Shown here one piece after another: positions 54,332 to 64,000 of a stretch of 64,000 bases of DNA (positions within the stretch are counted from its first letter, which is position 1; every line of letters starts with the position of its first letter). The position numbers and the translations under genes were made by a program. The notes under the pieces are model-generated. The model had not been told where the DNA came from, made no database searches, and saw only the letters and a list, made by a program, of their open reading frames with translations. Source of the stretch: Galbibacter kalidii (GTDB taxonomy: Bacteria > Bacteroidota > Bacteroidia > Flavobacteriales > Flavobacteriaceae); NCBI RefSeq assembly GCF_026241135.1, contig NZ_JAPFGA010000014.1:1-64000 (forward strand), given 5' to 3'.

Positions 54332-54420
54332 ATGTCATTAACAACCTTTTTATTTTAAGCCGAAACTATTATATTTGTTTTCGATATCCCCCCTGAATTT
54401 TAATTTAAAAACCTACAAAT

Positions 54421-54750
54421 ATGATTATTTTTGGTAGTAGGGCTGCTCATATCAAGTCAGTTCGTTCCAGCACAGGCTTCTGCCCAAGTTGTCACTCCCA
54501 AGGGGAGTTACAGTTTAATATCTTCAGGCATCATGTCCACATTTTTTGGATCCCTCTTTTCCCTTTTATGAAAACTGTTACCGTACAGTGCGGACACTGT
54601 AAGTATGCCATGGGTAAAAAAGAAATCCCTGAGAATCTGAAAAACGAGAGCAGACGTATTAAAAAAGAAACAAAAGGACCTATTTGGCAATTTGCGGGAT
54701 TGATTCTTTTTGGGCTGCTTATTGCGATGCTTTTTATACTGAAAAGCTGA
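54421..54750 (+). CDS. Zinc-ribbon membrane protein
   Basis: The product has 109 residues. FCPSCHSQGELQF and VQCGHCKYAMGK give four cysteines of a zinc ribbon; HHVHIFWIPLFPF between them is a known family feature. One membrane helix ends the protein (FAGLILFGLLIAMLFIL). The function is unknown. It resembles the 121-residue protein at 47212 in layout. Confidence 0.78.
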   Translation: MIIFGSRAAHIKSVRSSTGFCPSCHSQGELQFNIFRHHVHIFWIPLFPFMKTVTVQCGHCKYAMGKKEIPENLKNESRRIKKETKGPIWQFAGLILFGLLIAMLFILKS

Positions 54751-54897
54751 AAAAACTGCTCTTCGTAGATATAAACTAATATTGTTCCCGCAAAGTCAGG
54801 AGGCATTTCTGGACCAATTTTTTGTTCAACAAATACATTTCGAAGAGCAGATTTCCTACCCACTAAAGATGCATCCCTACCGGTTCAATTTCTGTTC

Positions 54898-55905
54898 CTA
54901 CCCATAAATCTTCATATATTCCTCAATTTTTTCCACCATGTTTTTACTTCCGCAGAAAAAAGGCACCCGCTGATGCAATTCTTTGGGTTCGATATCCAAA
55001 ATAGGATGAAATCCGTCACTGGCCTTCCCACCGGACTGCTCCGCTAAAAAAGCCATAGGATTGCATTCGTATAACAAACGCAACTTCCCTTCTTTTGCCC
55101 TACTGCTTTTCGGATACAAAAACACCCCACCTTTAATCATATTCCTGTGGAAATCGGAAACCAGTGAACCGATATAGCGCGAAGTATATGGCCTGTCTTC
55201 CTCCTCCATCTGGCAATATTTAATATATTTTTTTACCCCTTCAGAAAAATGGATGTAATTCCCTTCATTGACCGAGTAAATTTGACCGTCTTCGGGGTAT
55301 TTCATATCGGGATGTGACAAATAGAAGGTACCAATTGCCGGATTAAGGGTAAAACCGTTTACACCATGTCCGGTAGTGTAGACCAGCATGGTTGAAGTCC
55401 CGTAAACAATATAACCCGCAGCCACTTGTTTTCTTCCCGGCTGTAAAAAATCTTCCATGGTCACGGGACCTCCTATAGGGGTTACCCGCCTGTAGATCGA
55501 AAAAATCGTCCCCACGGAAACATTCACATCAATATTGCTCGAACCGTCCAACGGATCAAAGAGTACTACATATTTATTCTGATGTTTTTTGTCCAGACTG
55601 TTGATCGCTACAAAATCGTCTTCTTCCTCAGATGCTATTCCGCAGACAATCTCCCTGTTGGACAGGGTTTGAATAAACTTATTGTTTGCCAACACATCAA
55701 GTTTTTGTTGGTCTTCGCCTTGCACGTTAACATCGCCACTCGTACCCAAAATATCTATCAAACCTGCTTTATTTACCTCATGATTAACAACCTTTGCAGC
55801 CAAACGGATGGCGTTGATCAATTTTGAAAGCTCCCCAGTGGAATACAGAAAGGCATTTTGGTTCTCAATAATAAACTCTCCTAGTGTCTGGTTTCTTTTA
55901 GCCAT
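54898..55905 (-). CDS. fbp: Fructose-1,6-bisphosphatase class I
   Basis: The product has 335 residues with [31 protein letters not shown] (metal and phosphate site) and [20 protein letters not shown]. It catalyses the committed step of gluconeogenesis, fructose-1,6-bisphosphate to fructose-6-phosphate. It stands divergently from the GNAT/aspartate-kinase pair. Confidence 0.97.
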   Translation of the reverse strand: MAKRNQTLGEFIIENQNAFLYSTGELSKLINAIRLAAKVVNHEVNKAGLIDILGTSGDVNVQGEDQQKLDVLANNKFIQTLSNREIVCGIASEEEDDFVAINSLDKKHQNKYVVLFDPLDGSSNIDVNVSVGTIFSIYRRVTPIGGPVTMEDFLQPGRKQVAAGYIVYGTSTMLVYTTGHGVNGFTLNPAIGTFYLSHPDMKYPEDGQIYSVNEGNYIHFSEGVKKYIKYCQMEEEDRPYTSRYIGSLVSDFHRNMIKGGVFLYPKSSRAKEGKLRLLYECNPMAFLAEQSGGKASDGFHPILDIEPKELHQRVPFFCGSKNMVEKIEEYMKIYG

Positions 55906-55998
55906 TTTTTTGTGTTTTCATGCTCACAAATATCGTTATTTTTGTGAAACTACAACGTTTTCGTTAAAATTCATTTTTAAATATATATAACTCTGTGT

Positions 55999-56006
55999 TA
56001 TATTTG
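55999..56006 (+). promoter_or_regulatory. -7 promoter element TATATTTG
   Basis: TATATTTG ends only 8 bp before the GNAT start codon at 56015, so the transcript would have almost no leader. Confidence 0.55.
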
Positions 56007-56014
56007 TAACAGTT

Positions 56015-56500
56015 ATGAAGTACACAATCAGAACCGCCGTAAAAGAAGACATGAATCAAGTGCTGGAGCTTATCCGTGAACTGGCTATCTTCGAAAAAGA
56101 ACCGGATGCTGTTGAAGTGACCGTAGCTGATTTGCAACGGGATGGCTTTGGCGATAAACCGGCTTTTCATTGTTTTGTGGCAGAAGCAGATAATAAGATT
56201 GAAGGCATTGCTCTTGTTTATGACAGGTATTCTACTTGGAAAGGAAAAACCATACACCTAGAAGACCTGATCGTAAGGGAGAGCAGGCGTGGTACCGGAT
56301 TGGGAAGCGCACTTTTTGCCCAGGTGATTCAATACGGGCATGAACAAGGCGTAAAACGCATTGAATGGGCGGTACTTGATTGGAACGATCCGGCCATCAA
56401 CTTTTATGAAAAGAACGGTGCCAACGTCATGAGGGATTGGGATACGGTTCAATTGGATGAAGAAGGAATCAAAAATTTTATAGCAAAGAATAATTTATAA
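56015..56500 (+). CDS. GNAT N-acetyltransferase
   Basis: The product has 161 residues with the acetyl-CoA-binding motif VRESRRGTGLGSALFAQVIQ, preceded by GKTIHLEDLIV and followed by WNDPAINFYEKNGANVMRDW. This is the pattern of diamine (spermidine/spermine-type) acetyltransferases; the substrate is unproven. The stop codon ends one base before the aspartate kinase ATG, so the two are coupled. Its -7 element lies 8 bp upstream of the start, suggesting a leaderless mRNA. Confidence 0.88.
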   Translation: MKYTIRTAVKEDMNQVLELIRELAIFEKEPDAVEVTVADLQRDGFGDKPAFHCFVAEADNKIEGIALVYDRYSTWKGKTIHLEDLIVRESRRGTGLGSALFAQVIQYGHEQGVKRIEWAVLDWNDPAINFYEKNGANVMRDWDTVQLDEEGIKNFIAKNNL

Positions 56501-57754
56501 ATGATGAGAATATTTAAGTTCGGAGGAGCATCGGTAAAGGATGCTGAGGGAGTGAGAAATGTGGTCAATGTGTTGAAAACCGTTGGACATGAAAACACAT
56601 TGTTGGTAGTTTCTGCTATGGGAAAAATCACAAACGCCATGGAAACGGTAGTCAAAAGCTATTTTGAAAACAAAAACGAACTCAATACCGCTTTTGAAGA
56701 AGTTATCAACTATCACAACGATATACTTTCAGATCTTTTCCCCAACGACCAACATCCTGTATATGGAAAAGTAAAAGATTTGGTCGAGCAAGTGAAAGGT
56801 TTTTTGGCTTGGAATAAATCGCCTAAATACAACTTTGTGTACGATCAAGTTGTTGGTTACGGTGAGCTAATCTCAACCACCATTATCAGCTCCTATTTTG
56901 AAGAGGTAGGTCTTAAAAACCAATGGCTGGATGTGAGGGATTATATCAAAACCGATGACAATTACAGGGAAGCGATCGTTAATTGGGATCTCACACAGAA
57001 AAACATCACCGAAAACATAGACCGTAGCAGCCTGAACATCACCCAAGGTTTTCTTAGTAGTGATGACAATAATTTTACTACCACATTGGGCAGGGAAGGT
57101 TCCGACTATACAGCCGCCATTTTTGCTTATTGCCTAAATGCCGAATCAGTTACTATCTGGAAAGATGTGCCGGGGGTGTTGAATGCCGATCCCCGTTATT
57201 TTGAAAAGGCAGAACTGCTTAATAGGATATCATACAGAGAGGCTATCGAGCTCGCTTTTTACGGAGCTTCAGTAATCCATCCAAAAACACTGCAACCCTT
57301 GCAAAGGAAGGAGATCCCTCTTCATGTTAAGTCTTTTGTTAATCCAACAGAAAATGGTACTACCGTAGTGAAAGGCAAAGGAATTTCGCCGAACGTCCCA
57401 TGTTTCATTGTGAAAAAGAATCAAACCTTGATGAAATTATCTTCCTTGGATTTTTCATTCATTGTCGAAGACAGTATCAGCGAATTGTTCAAACTTTTAC
57501 ACGACAACAGGATGAAAGTGGACCTTATCCAAAACTCCGCCATTAGTTTTTCTGTTTGTGTGGACAACAAATTCAATAATCTTGACAATTTGCTGAAAAC
57601 ACTGAAATCGAAATTCAAGGTGACCCATTATGAAGATGTTTCGCTTTACACCATAAGACACTTTAACGAAGAAGCGATAGCATCGCTACAAAATGGAAGG
57701 GAAGTACTCGTGGAACAGCGCACACAAGAAACAGTTCAACTGGTTGTACGTTAA
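56501..57754 (+). CDS. Aspartate kinase (monofunctional)
   Basis: The product has 417 residues. The kinase domain opens with KFGGASVKDAEG and has TTLGREGSDYTAAI and WKDVPGVLNADPRYF. The C-terminal ACT-like regulatory part (about 310-405) is present but shortened. It phosphorylates aspartate, first step of the Lys/Thr/Met/diaminopimelate pathway. ATG at 56501 directly follows the GNAT stop codon. Confidence 0.93.
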   Translation: MMRIFKFGGASVKDAEGVRNVVNVLKTVGHENTLLVVSAMGKITNAMETVVKSYFENKNELNTAFEEVINYHNDILSDLFPNDQHPVYGKVKDLVEQVKGFLAWNKSPKYNFVYDQVVGYGELISTTIISSYFEEVGLKNQWLDVRDYIKTDDNYREAIVNWDLTQKNITENIDRSSLNITQGFLSSDDNNFTTTLGREGSDYTAAIFAYCLNAESVTIWKDVPGVLNADPRYFEKAELLNRISYREAIELAFYGASVIHPKTLQPLQRKEIPLHVKSFVNPTENGTTVVKGKGISPNVPCFIVKKNQTLMKLSSLDFSFIVEDSISELFKLLHDNRMKVDLIQNSAISFSVCVDNKFNNLDNLLKTLKSKFKVTHYEDVSLYTIRHFNEEAIASLQNGREVLVEQRTQETVQLVVR

Positions 57755-57905
57755 TCTTTGGTCATTCTTTTTCAGAAACATCCCATTTAACCCGAATAGC
57801 ATTTTAGCTTAATAAAATCCTATTTGGTTTTTTTTCCTATATTTCCTCTGTACAAATTAAATTTTGTAGCCAAAAAGTACAAATTTTCAATGAGAAATTT
57901 TAATG

Positions 57906-57913
57906 TACTTTTG
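57906..57913 (+). promoter_or_regulatory. -7 promoter element TACTTTTG
   Basis: It matches TAnnTTTG, 27 bp upstream of the acyltransferase start codon. Confidence 0.55.
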
Positions 57914-57939
57914 TTTTGATTTGATTAATATCATTATAA

Positions 57940-59763
57940 ATGGGATTAGTAACTGCTAAAGAGGTTGCACAAGTAATCAAGGCGGACAAATACGGTTTTT
58001 TAGGAACCTTTGTCGGTTGGGGACTCATGAAAGTGCTCAACATCTCCACTCTTAATAAAATTTATACTAAACACCAAGATAAAACCGACCTCGATTTTAT
58101 GAATTCGATCTTGGGTGAGTTTGAGATCAATTTTGAAATCCCAAAAGAAGACCTAAAAAGATTGCCCAAAGACGGAGCGTATATTACCATTTCCAATCAT
58201 CCCCTGGGTGGAATAGACGGCATTCTCCTCTTAAAATTATTATTGGAGCAACGACCAGATTATAAAATCATAGCCAATTTCCTGTTACACCGCATAAAAC
58301 CACTTGTCCCCTACATCATGCCAGTAAATCCGTTTGAAGACCACAAAGATGCCAAAAGCAGCATTATGGGCTTTAAACAATCTTTACAACATATCAGGGA
58401 TGGGCATCCTTTGGGAATTTTCCCTGCCGGAGAAGTTTCTACTTATCAGGATGGCAAACTTATAGTAGACAGGCCTTGGGAAGAAGCCGCTATGAAGCTC
58501 ATAAAAAAAGCAGAGGTTCCGGTGGTTCCTATTTATTTTCATGCAAAAAATAGCCGTTTGTTCTATCGGCTGTCAAAAATCAGTGACACTTTGCGTACTG
58601 CCAAATTGCCTTCAGAATTGTTGACCCAGCGAAACCGTGTTATCCGGGTACGAATTGGGCGCCCCATCAGTGTAAAAGCCCAGCAGGAGTTTGACAATCT
58701 GGATGAATTCACCGAATTCCTACGCAGAAAAACATACATGCTCTCTAATGCGTATGACAAGAGCCGTTTATTTGACAAAGTCCCTACAAGCTTTAAATTT
58801 CCCCGCTCACCAAAAGAAATTATAACTCCTGTGAGCAAAGATCTTATGAGCAGGGAGGTGGAAGGCCTAAGGGAAAATGATCTTCGTCTGCTTCAAAGTA
58901 AGAATTTTGAAGTCTTCCTTTCTAAAGCCAAAAAGATGCCATATATACTTCGGGAGATAGGCAGGCTTCGGGAAATTACATTTAGAGAAGTTGGTGAAGG
59001 CACCAATCAAGCCACCGATATTGATGAATTTGACGAATATTACCACCACCTTTTCTTGTGGGATAACAAAGAAAAAGCTATCGTTGGCGCCTACAGAATG
59101 GGATTGGGTGCCGAAATTTTCAAAACAAAAGGCATTAATGGTTTTTACCTGCAAGACCTCTTCAGATTTGAGCCAGAACTCTATAAAATGATGAGCGAAT
59201 CCATAGAAATGGGCAGGGCTTTTATCGTGAGTGAATATCAGCAAAAACCCATGCCTTTGTTCTTGCTTTGGAAAGGGATCGTGCACACGACACTTCGCCA
59301 TCCCGAACACAAATACTTGATTGGCGGAGTAAGCATCAGCAATCAATTTTCGAAATTTTCTAAATCGCTGATGATCGAATTTATGAAATCACATTACTGG
59401 GATCCGTATGTGGCTCAATATATCAGTCCGAAAAAAGAATTCAAGGTCAAATTGAAGGATGCCGACAAGGAATTTGTCTTTGATGAAACTGAAGCCGACC
59501 TCAATAAATTCGACCGCATGATCGATGAAGTAGAACCCGGAAGTCTACGATTACCGGTGTTGATCAAAAAATACATCAAACAAAATGCAAAAGTAGTCGC
59601 TTTTAATGTTGATCCACTGTTCAACAATTCGGTAGACGGACTTATGTATATCAAAATAGCCGATTTACCCGAAAGTACTGTAAAGCCTGTTATGGAAGAA
59701 TTTCAAGCCGAATTGGAACGGAAATTTATGAACGGAAATGGGGAGCAGAAAGAGGATTCATAA
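57940..59763 (+). CDS. OlsF-like bifunctional acyltransferase (aminolipid synthesis)
   Basis: The product has 607 residues. The N-terminal half is a PlsC-like O-acyltransferase with SNHPLGGIDG (H-x4-D catalytic motif, about residues 86-92) and FPAGEVSTYQ. The C-terminal half (about 330-560) is an OlsB/GNAT-like N-acyltransferase (LREIGRLREITFREVGEGTN, YYHHLFLWDNKEKAIVGAYR, FYLQDLFRFEP). This fusion order is that of OlsF, which makes ornithine or related aminoacyl lipids in Bacteroidota. Substrate amino acid is inferred from family only. Confidence 0.85.
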   Translation: MGLVTAKEVAQVIKADKYGFLGTFVGWGLMKVLNISTLNKIYTKHQDKTDLDFMNSILGEFEINFEIPKEDLKRLPKDGAYITISNHPLGGIDGILLLKLLLEQRPDYKIIANFLLHRIKPLVPYIMPVNPFEDHKDAKSSIMGFKQSLQHIRDGHPLGIFPAGEVSTYQDGKLIVDRPWEEAAMKLIKKAEVPVVPIYFHAKNSRLFYRLSKISDTLRTAKLPSELLTQRNRVIRVRIGRPISVKAQQEFDNLDEFTEFLRRKTYMLSNAYDKSRLFDKVPTSFKFPRSPKEIITPVSKDLMSREVEGLRENDLRLLQSKNFEVFLSKAKKMPYILREIGRLREITFREVGEGTNQATDIDEFDEYYHHLFLWDNKEKAIVGAYRMGLGAEIFKTKGINGFYLQDLFRFEPELYKMMSESIEMGRAFIVSEYQQKPMPLFLLWKGIVHTTLRHPEHKYLIGGVSISNQFSKFSKSLMIEFMKSHYWDPYVAQYISPKKEFKVKLKDADKEFVFDETEADLNKFDRMIDEVEPGSLRLPVLIKKYIKQNAKVVAFNVDPLFNNSVDGLMYIKIADLPESTVKPVMEEFQAELERKFMNGNGEQKEDS

Positions 59764-59922
59764 ACAACGTGAATTCGGCATATAAGATTAATCTTTGGAA
59801 AGCTTACAGGAAACAAAAACGTGTTAACTAACAAATATCAAATAATTTCAAACTATAATAAATCGAACTCATGTTAAGCATGAAAAGATTCCTGCCTGCG
59901 CAGGAATTTAAATAACCAACCA

Positions 59923-60891
59923 ATGAAAAAAATAACACTACTTTTTGCCTTTATTGGATTTCTTGTTTCCTGTAAAGGTCAAATAAATAAGGAGGAAGAA
60001 ACTCCCGTTAACCTGATAAAGGAGAATGGGGTCTTAACCATAGAAATAAACAAAAAACCGCTTGTTTCTTATCATTACGGAGTCAAATACCCTCCAAAAG
60101 GGGTTGATTCTGTTTATCAACGTAGTGGATTTATCCATCCGTTGAAAACCATCGGCGGACATACATTAACACGTATTCAGCCCGAAGATCATTATCATCA
60201 TTATGGAATATGGAATCCGTGGACACATGTTCTTTTTGAAACCGATACGCTCGATTTCTGGAATTTGGCAAAAAAGGAAGGCACAGTGCGTTTTGTCAAC
60301 TTTAAATCAATCTCAACTGATCATGATACTGCAACATATCAAACTATGCACGAACATGTGGTTTTAAAAAATGGCCAAGAAAAAACAGCCTTGAATGAAT
60401 TACAGACTGTTCGCGTTTTTCAGCCCGAAGCCAATTACTATATAGTTGACTTTAAAATAGATTACAGCTGTGCCACCGATGAACCTTTTAAAATTTTAAA
60501 ATACAGATATGGAGGTTTTGGATTCAGAGCTACCGAAGCATGGGGCAAAAATAACAGTAAAATACTGTCTTCTGAAGGAAAAACAAGATTGAATGTAGAC
60601 AGTACTACGGCAAAATGGTGCATGATACAGGGGGAATTGGGCAATGATTACGGCGGAATAATCATGATGTCACACCCAAACAATTACAATCATCCGGAAC
60701 CCCTCAGGGTATGGCCCGTTAGTGATGAAGAATCTGGTGATGTCTTTGTCAATTACTCTCCTACTAAAACCAAAAATTGGCTTCTGGAACCTGGTAAAAC
60801 CTATACGTTAAACTATCGATTAGTGGTTTTTGACGGTACATTTTCTGCTGAAAGAGCTGAAAAACTATGGAGTGGGTATGTAAATCGGTAG
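59923..60891 (+). CDS. PmoA-like (DUF6807) lipoprotein
   Basis: The product has 322 residues with a lipoprotein signal (FAFIGFLVSCKGQ, cysteine at about residue 17). The histidine-rich QPEDHYHHYGIWNPWTHVLF and MMSHPNNYNHPEPLRVWPVS are the hallmark of the PmoA-like DUF6807 family, common in polysaccharide-degrading Bacteroidota. Despite the database name it is not a methane monooxygenase. It is exported; substrate is unknown. Confidence 0.88.
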   Translation: MKKITLLFAFIGFLVSCKGQINKEEETPVNLIKENGVLTIEINKKPLVSYHYGVKYPPKGVDSVYQRSGFIHPLKTIGGHTLTRIQPEDHYHHYGIWNPWTHVLFETDTLDFWNLAKKEGTVRFVNFKSISTDHDTATYQTMHEHVVLKNGQEKTALNELQTVRVFQPEANYYIVDFKIDYSCATDEPFKILKYRYGGFGFRATEAWGKNNSKILSSEGKTRLNVDSTTAKWCMIQGELGNDYGGIIMMSHPNNYNHPEPLRVWPVSDEESGDVFVNYSPTKTKNWLLEPGKTYTLNYRLVVFDGTFSAERAEKLWSGYVNR

Positions 60892-60984
60892 ATTTTAAAA
60901 TTCAATTCACAAATAACAAAATTTAATTTACCAGTACGCCAGCTGATTATATATGCCCTCCTGTATCAGTTGGTGGTCTCGTTT

Positions 60985-61050
60985 GCCTGCGCGCCGGCTG
61001 GCCCCATCGCTAAAAACATCCACCGGATGTTTTTTTAACGCTCGGTCCCC
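60985..61050 (+). repeat. Covarying hairpin repeat, copy 10
   Basis: GCGCGCCGGCTGGCCCCATC ... TTTTAACGCTCGGTCC with stem AACATCC/GGATGTT around ACC. Confidence 0.85.
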
Positions 61051-61082
61051 TACCTAATCTCGGCAGGCAAGTTCGCAAGAAT

Positions 61083-63524
61083 TTAGAACTTAAACTGGAG
61101 GGTTGCATAATATGTTCTCGGTGCAGACGGAATGATTCCCGGACCGGGATAACCTGTTGCCCTTCGGGTGAAATAGCTGTTATTAGTCAAATTATTAATT
61201 CCTGTTTCTATCCTAAACTTTGAGAATGCGTATGAGAATGACAAATCCATAATATGATAGGCGGGAATCTCCCCTTCTATACCTCGCACATTTTCGGTTC
61301 TATCAATTGGTGCATTGGAAGCATCAGTATATTGATCGGACAAATAGGAGTACTGAAGTGAAGCCAAAAAGTTTTTATAACCAAAGGTAGTTCCTGTTTT
61401 AAAATTGACATTCGGTACGAACTCCACTTTATTTCCTTCAACTCCAGGCACTTCAGATTCCAAGTATTCCGAATCGGTGAAAGCCGTATTTACAAAAAGG
61501 TTCCATCGGTATTCAGGACTTCCATTGAAAAAGGTTTTGTAAATATTCCAATCGGCAAAAGTTTCCAATCCATAGATAAAAGCTTTTCCAATATTTCCTC
61601 TTTTTCGTATCACCCTATTATCTTCAGCCACTAACACCTCTCCTATCCTGCCGTTATACATCAAGCCAAATACATTTGCATCATAAGACACTTTATTGGA
61701 AAGCTGTCCGCGAAGTCCCAAGTCTGCCGTAAAACCTTTTTCATCGTTAATATTTTCATCGACCTGAAAAGAAGGATTGGCTATACGAATATCATTAAAA
61801 GTAACCGATCTGTAATTCTGTGAAAAATTACCATATACTTCCAATCCGTCCACCGGTTTATAGCTTAGTCCCAATCCCAGTAATGCCAGTGAACGCTCAA
61901 AGTTATCGTTCTCTTCAATCGTTTCATTCTGAATTACATTCCCTGCATTATCCTGATTGATATTTCTATAGAAACCGTCTGCTTTGGTATTGATAAACTC
62001 TACCCGAAAGCCCGGTGTAACTGAAAATGTTTCAGAGAATTTGAATATATTCTCCCCGAAAAACGCCAGATTAAGGTTAGGAAAATCATAATCCGATTGA
62101 TTGGGGTAATTTGGATATTCATCAGTGTAAAAGTTAAAATCAGCATCACTACCAGCGCTCCCAGGTCCTTGAATAGCACTGTTATCTGACTGATAATATT
62201 TCACCCCTAACAATAAAGCATTCTGATGGTCTTTAAAATTGTATTTGGTCAGTATACGGGCTTCTGCCCCCCAGTTTACAAAATTCCCTGTAATCAGGTC
62301 GCGTTCCCCGCCTTCATCGGTTTGGGACACCCTATTCACTCTAAATCCAAGTGCTTTTCTGGAAGCATCGAGTCCGAAGAGATTCAAGGTAAACATGGTA
62401 TTTTCTGAAAACCCATGCTTAAATTTTAGGGCAAACAAATTCCAATCTACCGAAAACCAGTTCCTTTCCCTGATACTTTGTGAAGGGTCTTCCAAAAACA
62501 TGACATCTGTCAACCCACCGGCCTGCTGTGCCAGATAATAAAAATAAGTATAATCGAAACTCAAGCTCGTTCTTTCAGAAAACCGATAATTCAGGTTGGC
62601 AAAAAAATTTCTCGAATCAAACTCTGAATTATCCTGATAACCATCACCTTGTTTGTAATTGTAATAGGTATAATAACTAAACTTGCCCATCGTACCGCTC
62701 AAACTATTAAAACTCGTGAAAAGACTGTTTGATCCCAATGTTTGTCTGCTCACCAACGCTATCTTTTTATCGGCTACAGGTTCTTTTATTTTAAAATTCA
62801 CCAATCCGCCAAACTGTGTTCCGTATTGAAGCGAGGCCGCCCCCCTTACTATTTGGATTTCCTGAAGGGCTTCTGTCGGGGGTGTATAATAACTTTCCGG
62901 ATATCCTAAAACATCGGCACTTATATCATATCCGTTTTGTCTTATGTTGAAATTTGCCGAACGGTTGGGGTCGAGTCCCCTCCCTCCTATGTTCAGTTGG
63001 AGTCCGCCATCATTGCTTTCATATATATTCAACCCTACTACTTGTGAAAATACCTGTCTGGCATTATTAATCGCCATATTTCCCATTTGCTCACCTACCA
63101 GTACCACTTCACTCTTTTTTCCTGCGTAAATGGCTGTTTCGTCAACATCTTTTAATCGTTTTAAGGCAAAAAGTTCTTTCCGCTTCTGCGAAATGACTAC
63201 TTCTGATAATTCAACAGCTAAAGGATAGAGCTCCACGTCCAACTTCGTGATCTTATCTCCATTGACTTCAACATCCTTCTTCAAGGTGGTATACTGGTAA
63301 CTGAAAAATGTTATTTTATGGATTCCCTCATCAACATCAGCAAGCTCATAGCTACCATCATCATTAGTCTCAACAAGTTTGCCTATTGCTTCATCATACA
63401 CTTCAACAAAAGGCACCGGAAGACCTGTTTCTTGATCAACAACTACTCCCTTTATACTATTTTGGGAAAAAACAAATCCTGAAAGCATCAGGAAACACAT
63501 TAAATTACAAGCCTTTAATTTCAT
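61083..63524 (-). CDS. TonB-dependent receptor
   Basis: I chose the ATG at 63524 (813 residues, MKLKACNLMCFLMLSGFVFSQ), which begins a signal peptide; the longer frame overlaps the upstream gene. A carboxypeptidase-like regulatory domain follows (IKGVVVDQETGLPVPFVEVY), then the plug (NINIGGRGLDPN-like, QEIQIVRGAASLQYGTQFGG) and a 22-strand barrel ending in TYYATLQFKF. It imports a siderophore, metal complex or other ligand. The upstream HTTM gene overlaps it by 20 bp, suggesting an iron-regulated HTTM/TBDR operon. Confidence 0.94.
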   Translation of the reverse strand: MKLKACNLMCFLMLSGFVFSQNSIKGVVVDQETGLPVPFVEVYDEAIGKLVETNDDGSYELADVDEGIHKITFFSYQYTTLKKDVEVNGDKITKLDVELYPLAVELSEVVISQKRKELFALKRLKDVDETAIYAGKKSEVVLVGEQMGNMAINNARQVFSQVVGLNIYESNDGGLQLNIGGRGLDPNRSANFNIRQNGYDISADVLGYPESYYTPPTEALQEIQIVRGAASLQYGTQFGGLVNFKIKEPVADKKIALVSRQTLGSNSLFTSFNSLSGTMGKFSYYTYYNYKQGDGYQDNSEFDSRNFFANLNYRFSERTSLSFDYTYFYYLAQQAGGLTDVMFLEDPSQSIRERNWFSVDWNLFALKFKHGFSENTMFTLNLFGLDASRKALGFRVNRVSQTDEGGERDLITGNFVNWGAEARILTKYNFKDHQNALLLGVKYYQSDNSAIQGPGSAGSDADFNFYTDEYPNYPNQSDYDFPNLNLAFFGENIFKFSETFSVTPGFRVEFINTKADGFYRNINQDNAGNVIQNETIEENDNFERSLALLGLGLSYKPVDGLEVYGNFSQNYRSVTFNDIRIANPSFQVDENINDEKGFTADLGLRGQLSNKVSYDANVFGLMYNGRIGEVLVAEDNRVIRKRGNIGKAFIYGLETFADWNIYKTFFNGSPEYRWNLFVNTAFTDSEYLESEVPGVEGNKVEFVPNVNFKTGTTFGYKNFLASLQYSYLSDQYTDASNAPIDRTENVRGIEGEIPAYHIMDLSFSYAFSKFRIETGINNLTNNSYFTRRATGYPGPGIIPSAPRTYYATLQFKF

Positions 63525-64000
63525 CTTCAAATGGTAATATCCATGTTTTATGAGCAAACGATTCTTTTTCGTCCGCCAAATTTACTGTACTGTCTATAAA
63601 TGGTCGACTACGGCGCCCGTTAAGGGTTACATAGCTGTTTACATATATCTCGGGGTTTGTTATACCCTGTTTTTTATAATGATCGTGTAAAAAATGTGCG
63701 TATTCCAGAATAAAATCAGGTTGAAACGACATTTGTTTTTCCTGGAAAGGTGTTAAAAATTCGCTGTTATCCACATGAAAAGATTGTTTCGTAACCGCAT
63801 CTTTCACTTTAAAATCGGCATGTCCGGCTTTTTCCATCAGCATTACCCGCCACGAAAATCGATAGCCTTCTTCGGTCCAAAAAAGTTCCCCGGGGTACAA
63901 CAAATACCTGAAGGGGAATAGCAATTGCACTGCAAAAAATAAAAGAATTATTATCCGCTTAAACCCAGAAAATGTTGTGTTGATAGTCGGGAAGGTTTTT
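63505..64000 (-). CDS. HTTM (vitamin K-dependent gamma-carboxylase-like) protein, C-terminal part
   Basis: The frame is open to the right edge; about 165 codons are visible. YLLYPGELFWTEEGYRFSWR and VMLMEKAGHADFKVKD are the C-terminal signature of HTTM proteins. A hydrophobic helix precedes it (RIIILLFFAVQLLFPFRYLL). The gene ends 20 bp inside the TonB-dependent receptor gene, so they form an operon. The substrate of bacterial HTTM proteins is unknown to me. Confidence 0.85.
   Translation of the reverse strand, partial: KTFPTINTTFSGFKRIIILLFFAVQLLFPFRYLLYPGELFWTEEGYRFSWRVMLMEKAGHADFKVKDAVTKQSFHVDNSEFLTPFQEKQMSFQPDFILEYAHFLHDHYKKQGITNPEIYVNSYVTLNGRRSRPFIDSTVNLADEKESFAHKTWILPFEDEIKGL

Overview
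The window comes from a member of the Bacteroidota, most likely a marine Flavobacteriaceae (Flagellimonas/Muricauda/Maribacter-like). The chromosome is AT-rich. Several genes are preceded by the Bacteroidota promoter element TAnnTTTG, and Shine-Dalgarno sequences are weak or absent. The gene content is typical of the group: ftsX-DUF3098-uppP-truB, an exonuclease-fused DnaE, an OlsF-like acyltransferase, an S9 peptidase, GH172, a PmoA-like protein, a TonB-dependent receptor and an IgGFc-binding/Ig-like surface protein.

Layout. 1-8.3 kb: a surface adhesin cut by the left edge, repeat-rich spacers, an outer-membrane barrel, a small membrane protein and a GH172 lipoprotein. 8.3-11.6 kb: an AbiEi/AbiEii type IV toxin-antitoxin pair and a coiled-coil protein. 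11.8-25.5 kb: an accessory array of minus-strand genes (FRG-HEPN, HNH, AAA ATPase, SEC-C, DUF4236, small membrane proteins, microproteins). Most units are bracketed by their own short inverted repeat just before the start codon and just after the stop codon, separated by related 130-250 bp spacers. This is the architecture of integron cassettes with attC-like sites, but no integrase is present. 25.8-29.1 kb: an XRE-type regulator, a structured RNA candidate, an ECF sigma factor with an extra C-terminal HTH, and a nuclease-dead, C-terminally truncated Cas12f/TnpB homologue followed by its guide RNA. 29.1-34.5 kb: nested dispersed repeats, an HTH/PIN toxin-antitoxin pair, a conserved hypothetical gene and an orphan third guide-RNA copy. 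34.7-64 kb: mostly housekeeping genes.

The most interesting content is the sigma factor plus dCas12f plus guide-RNA locus at about 26.1-29.1 kb. In the Cas12f homologue the RuvC-I aspartate is replaced by serine, the RuvC-II glutamate by leucine, and the zinc ribbon and RuvC-III are absent. It therefore cannot cut, but it can plausibly still bind RNA and DNA. Directly downstream lies a scaffold ending in ATACAAC, a 20-nt spacer and a degenerate second repeat. Two further scaffold copies follow, one right after it and one 5 kb away. The arrangement matches recently reported Bacteroidota systems in which nuclease-dead Cas12f recruits an ECF sigma factor for RNA-guided transcription initiation. 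The target genes are not visible in this window.

The window is also rich in small non-coding repeats. These include at least nine copies of a hairpin repeat whose stem changes by compensatory substitutions, MITE-like elements with CTAAAAA-containing terminal inverted repeats, a 300-bp dispersed repeat in three copies and a heptanucleotide tandem array. All identifications are by reading the sequence; no database search was run.
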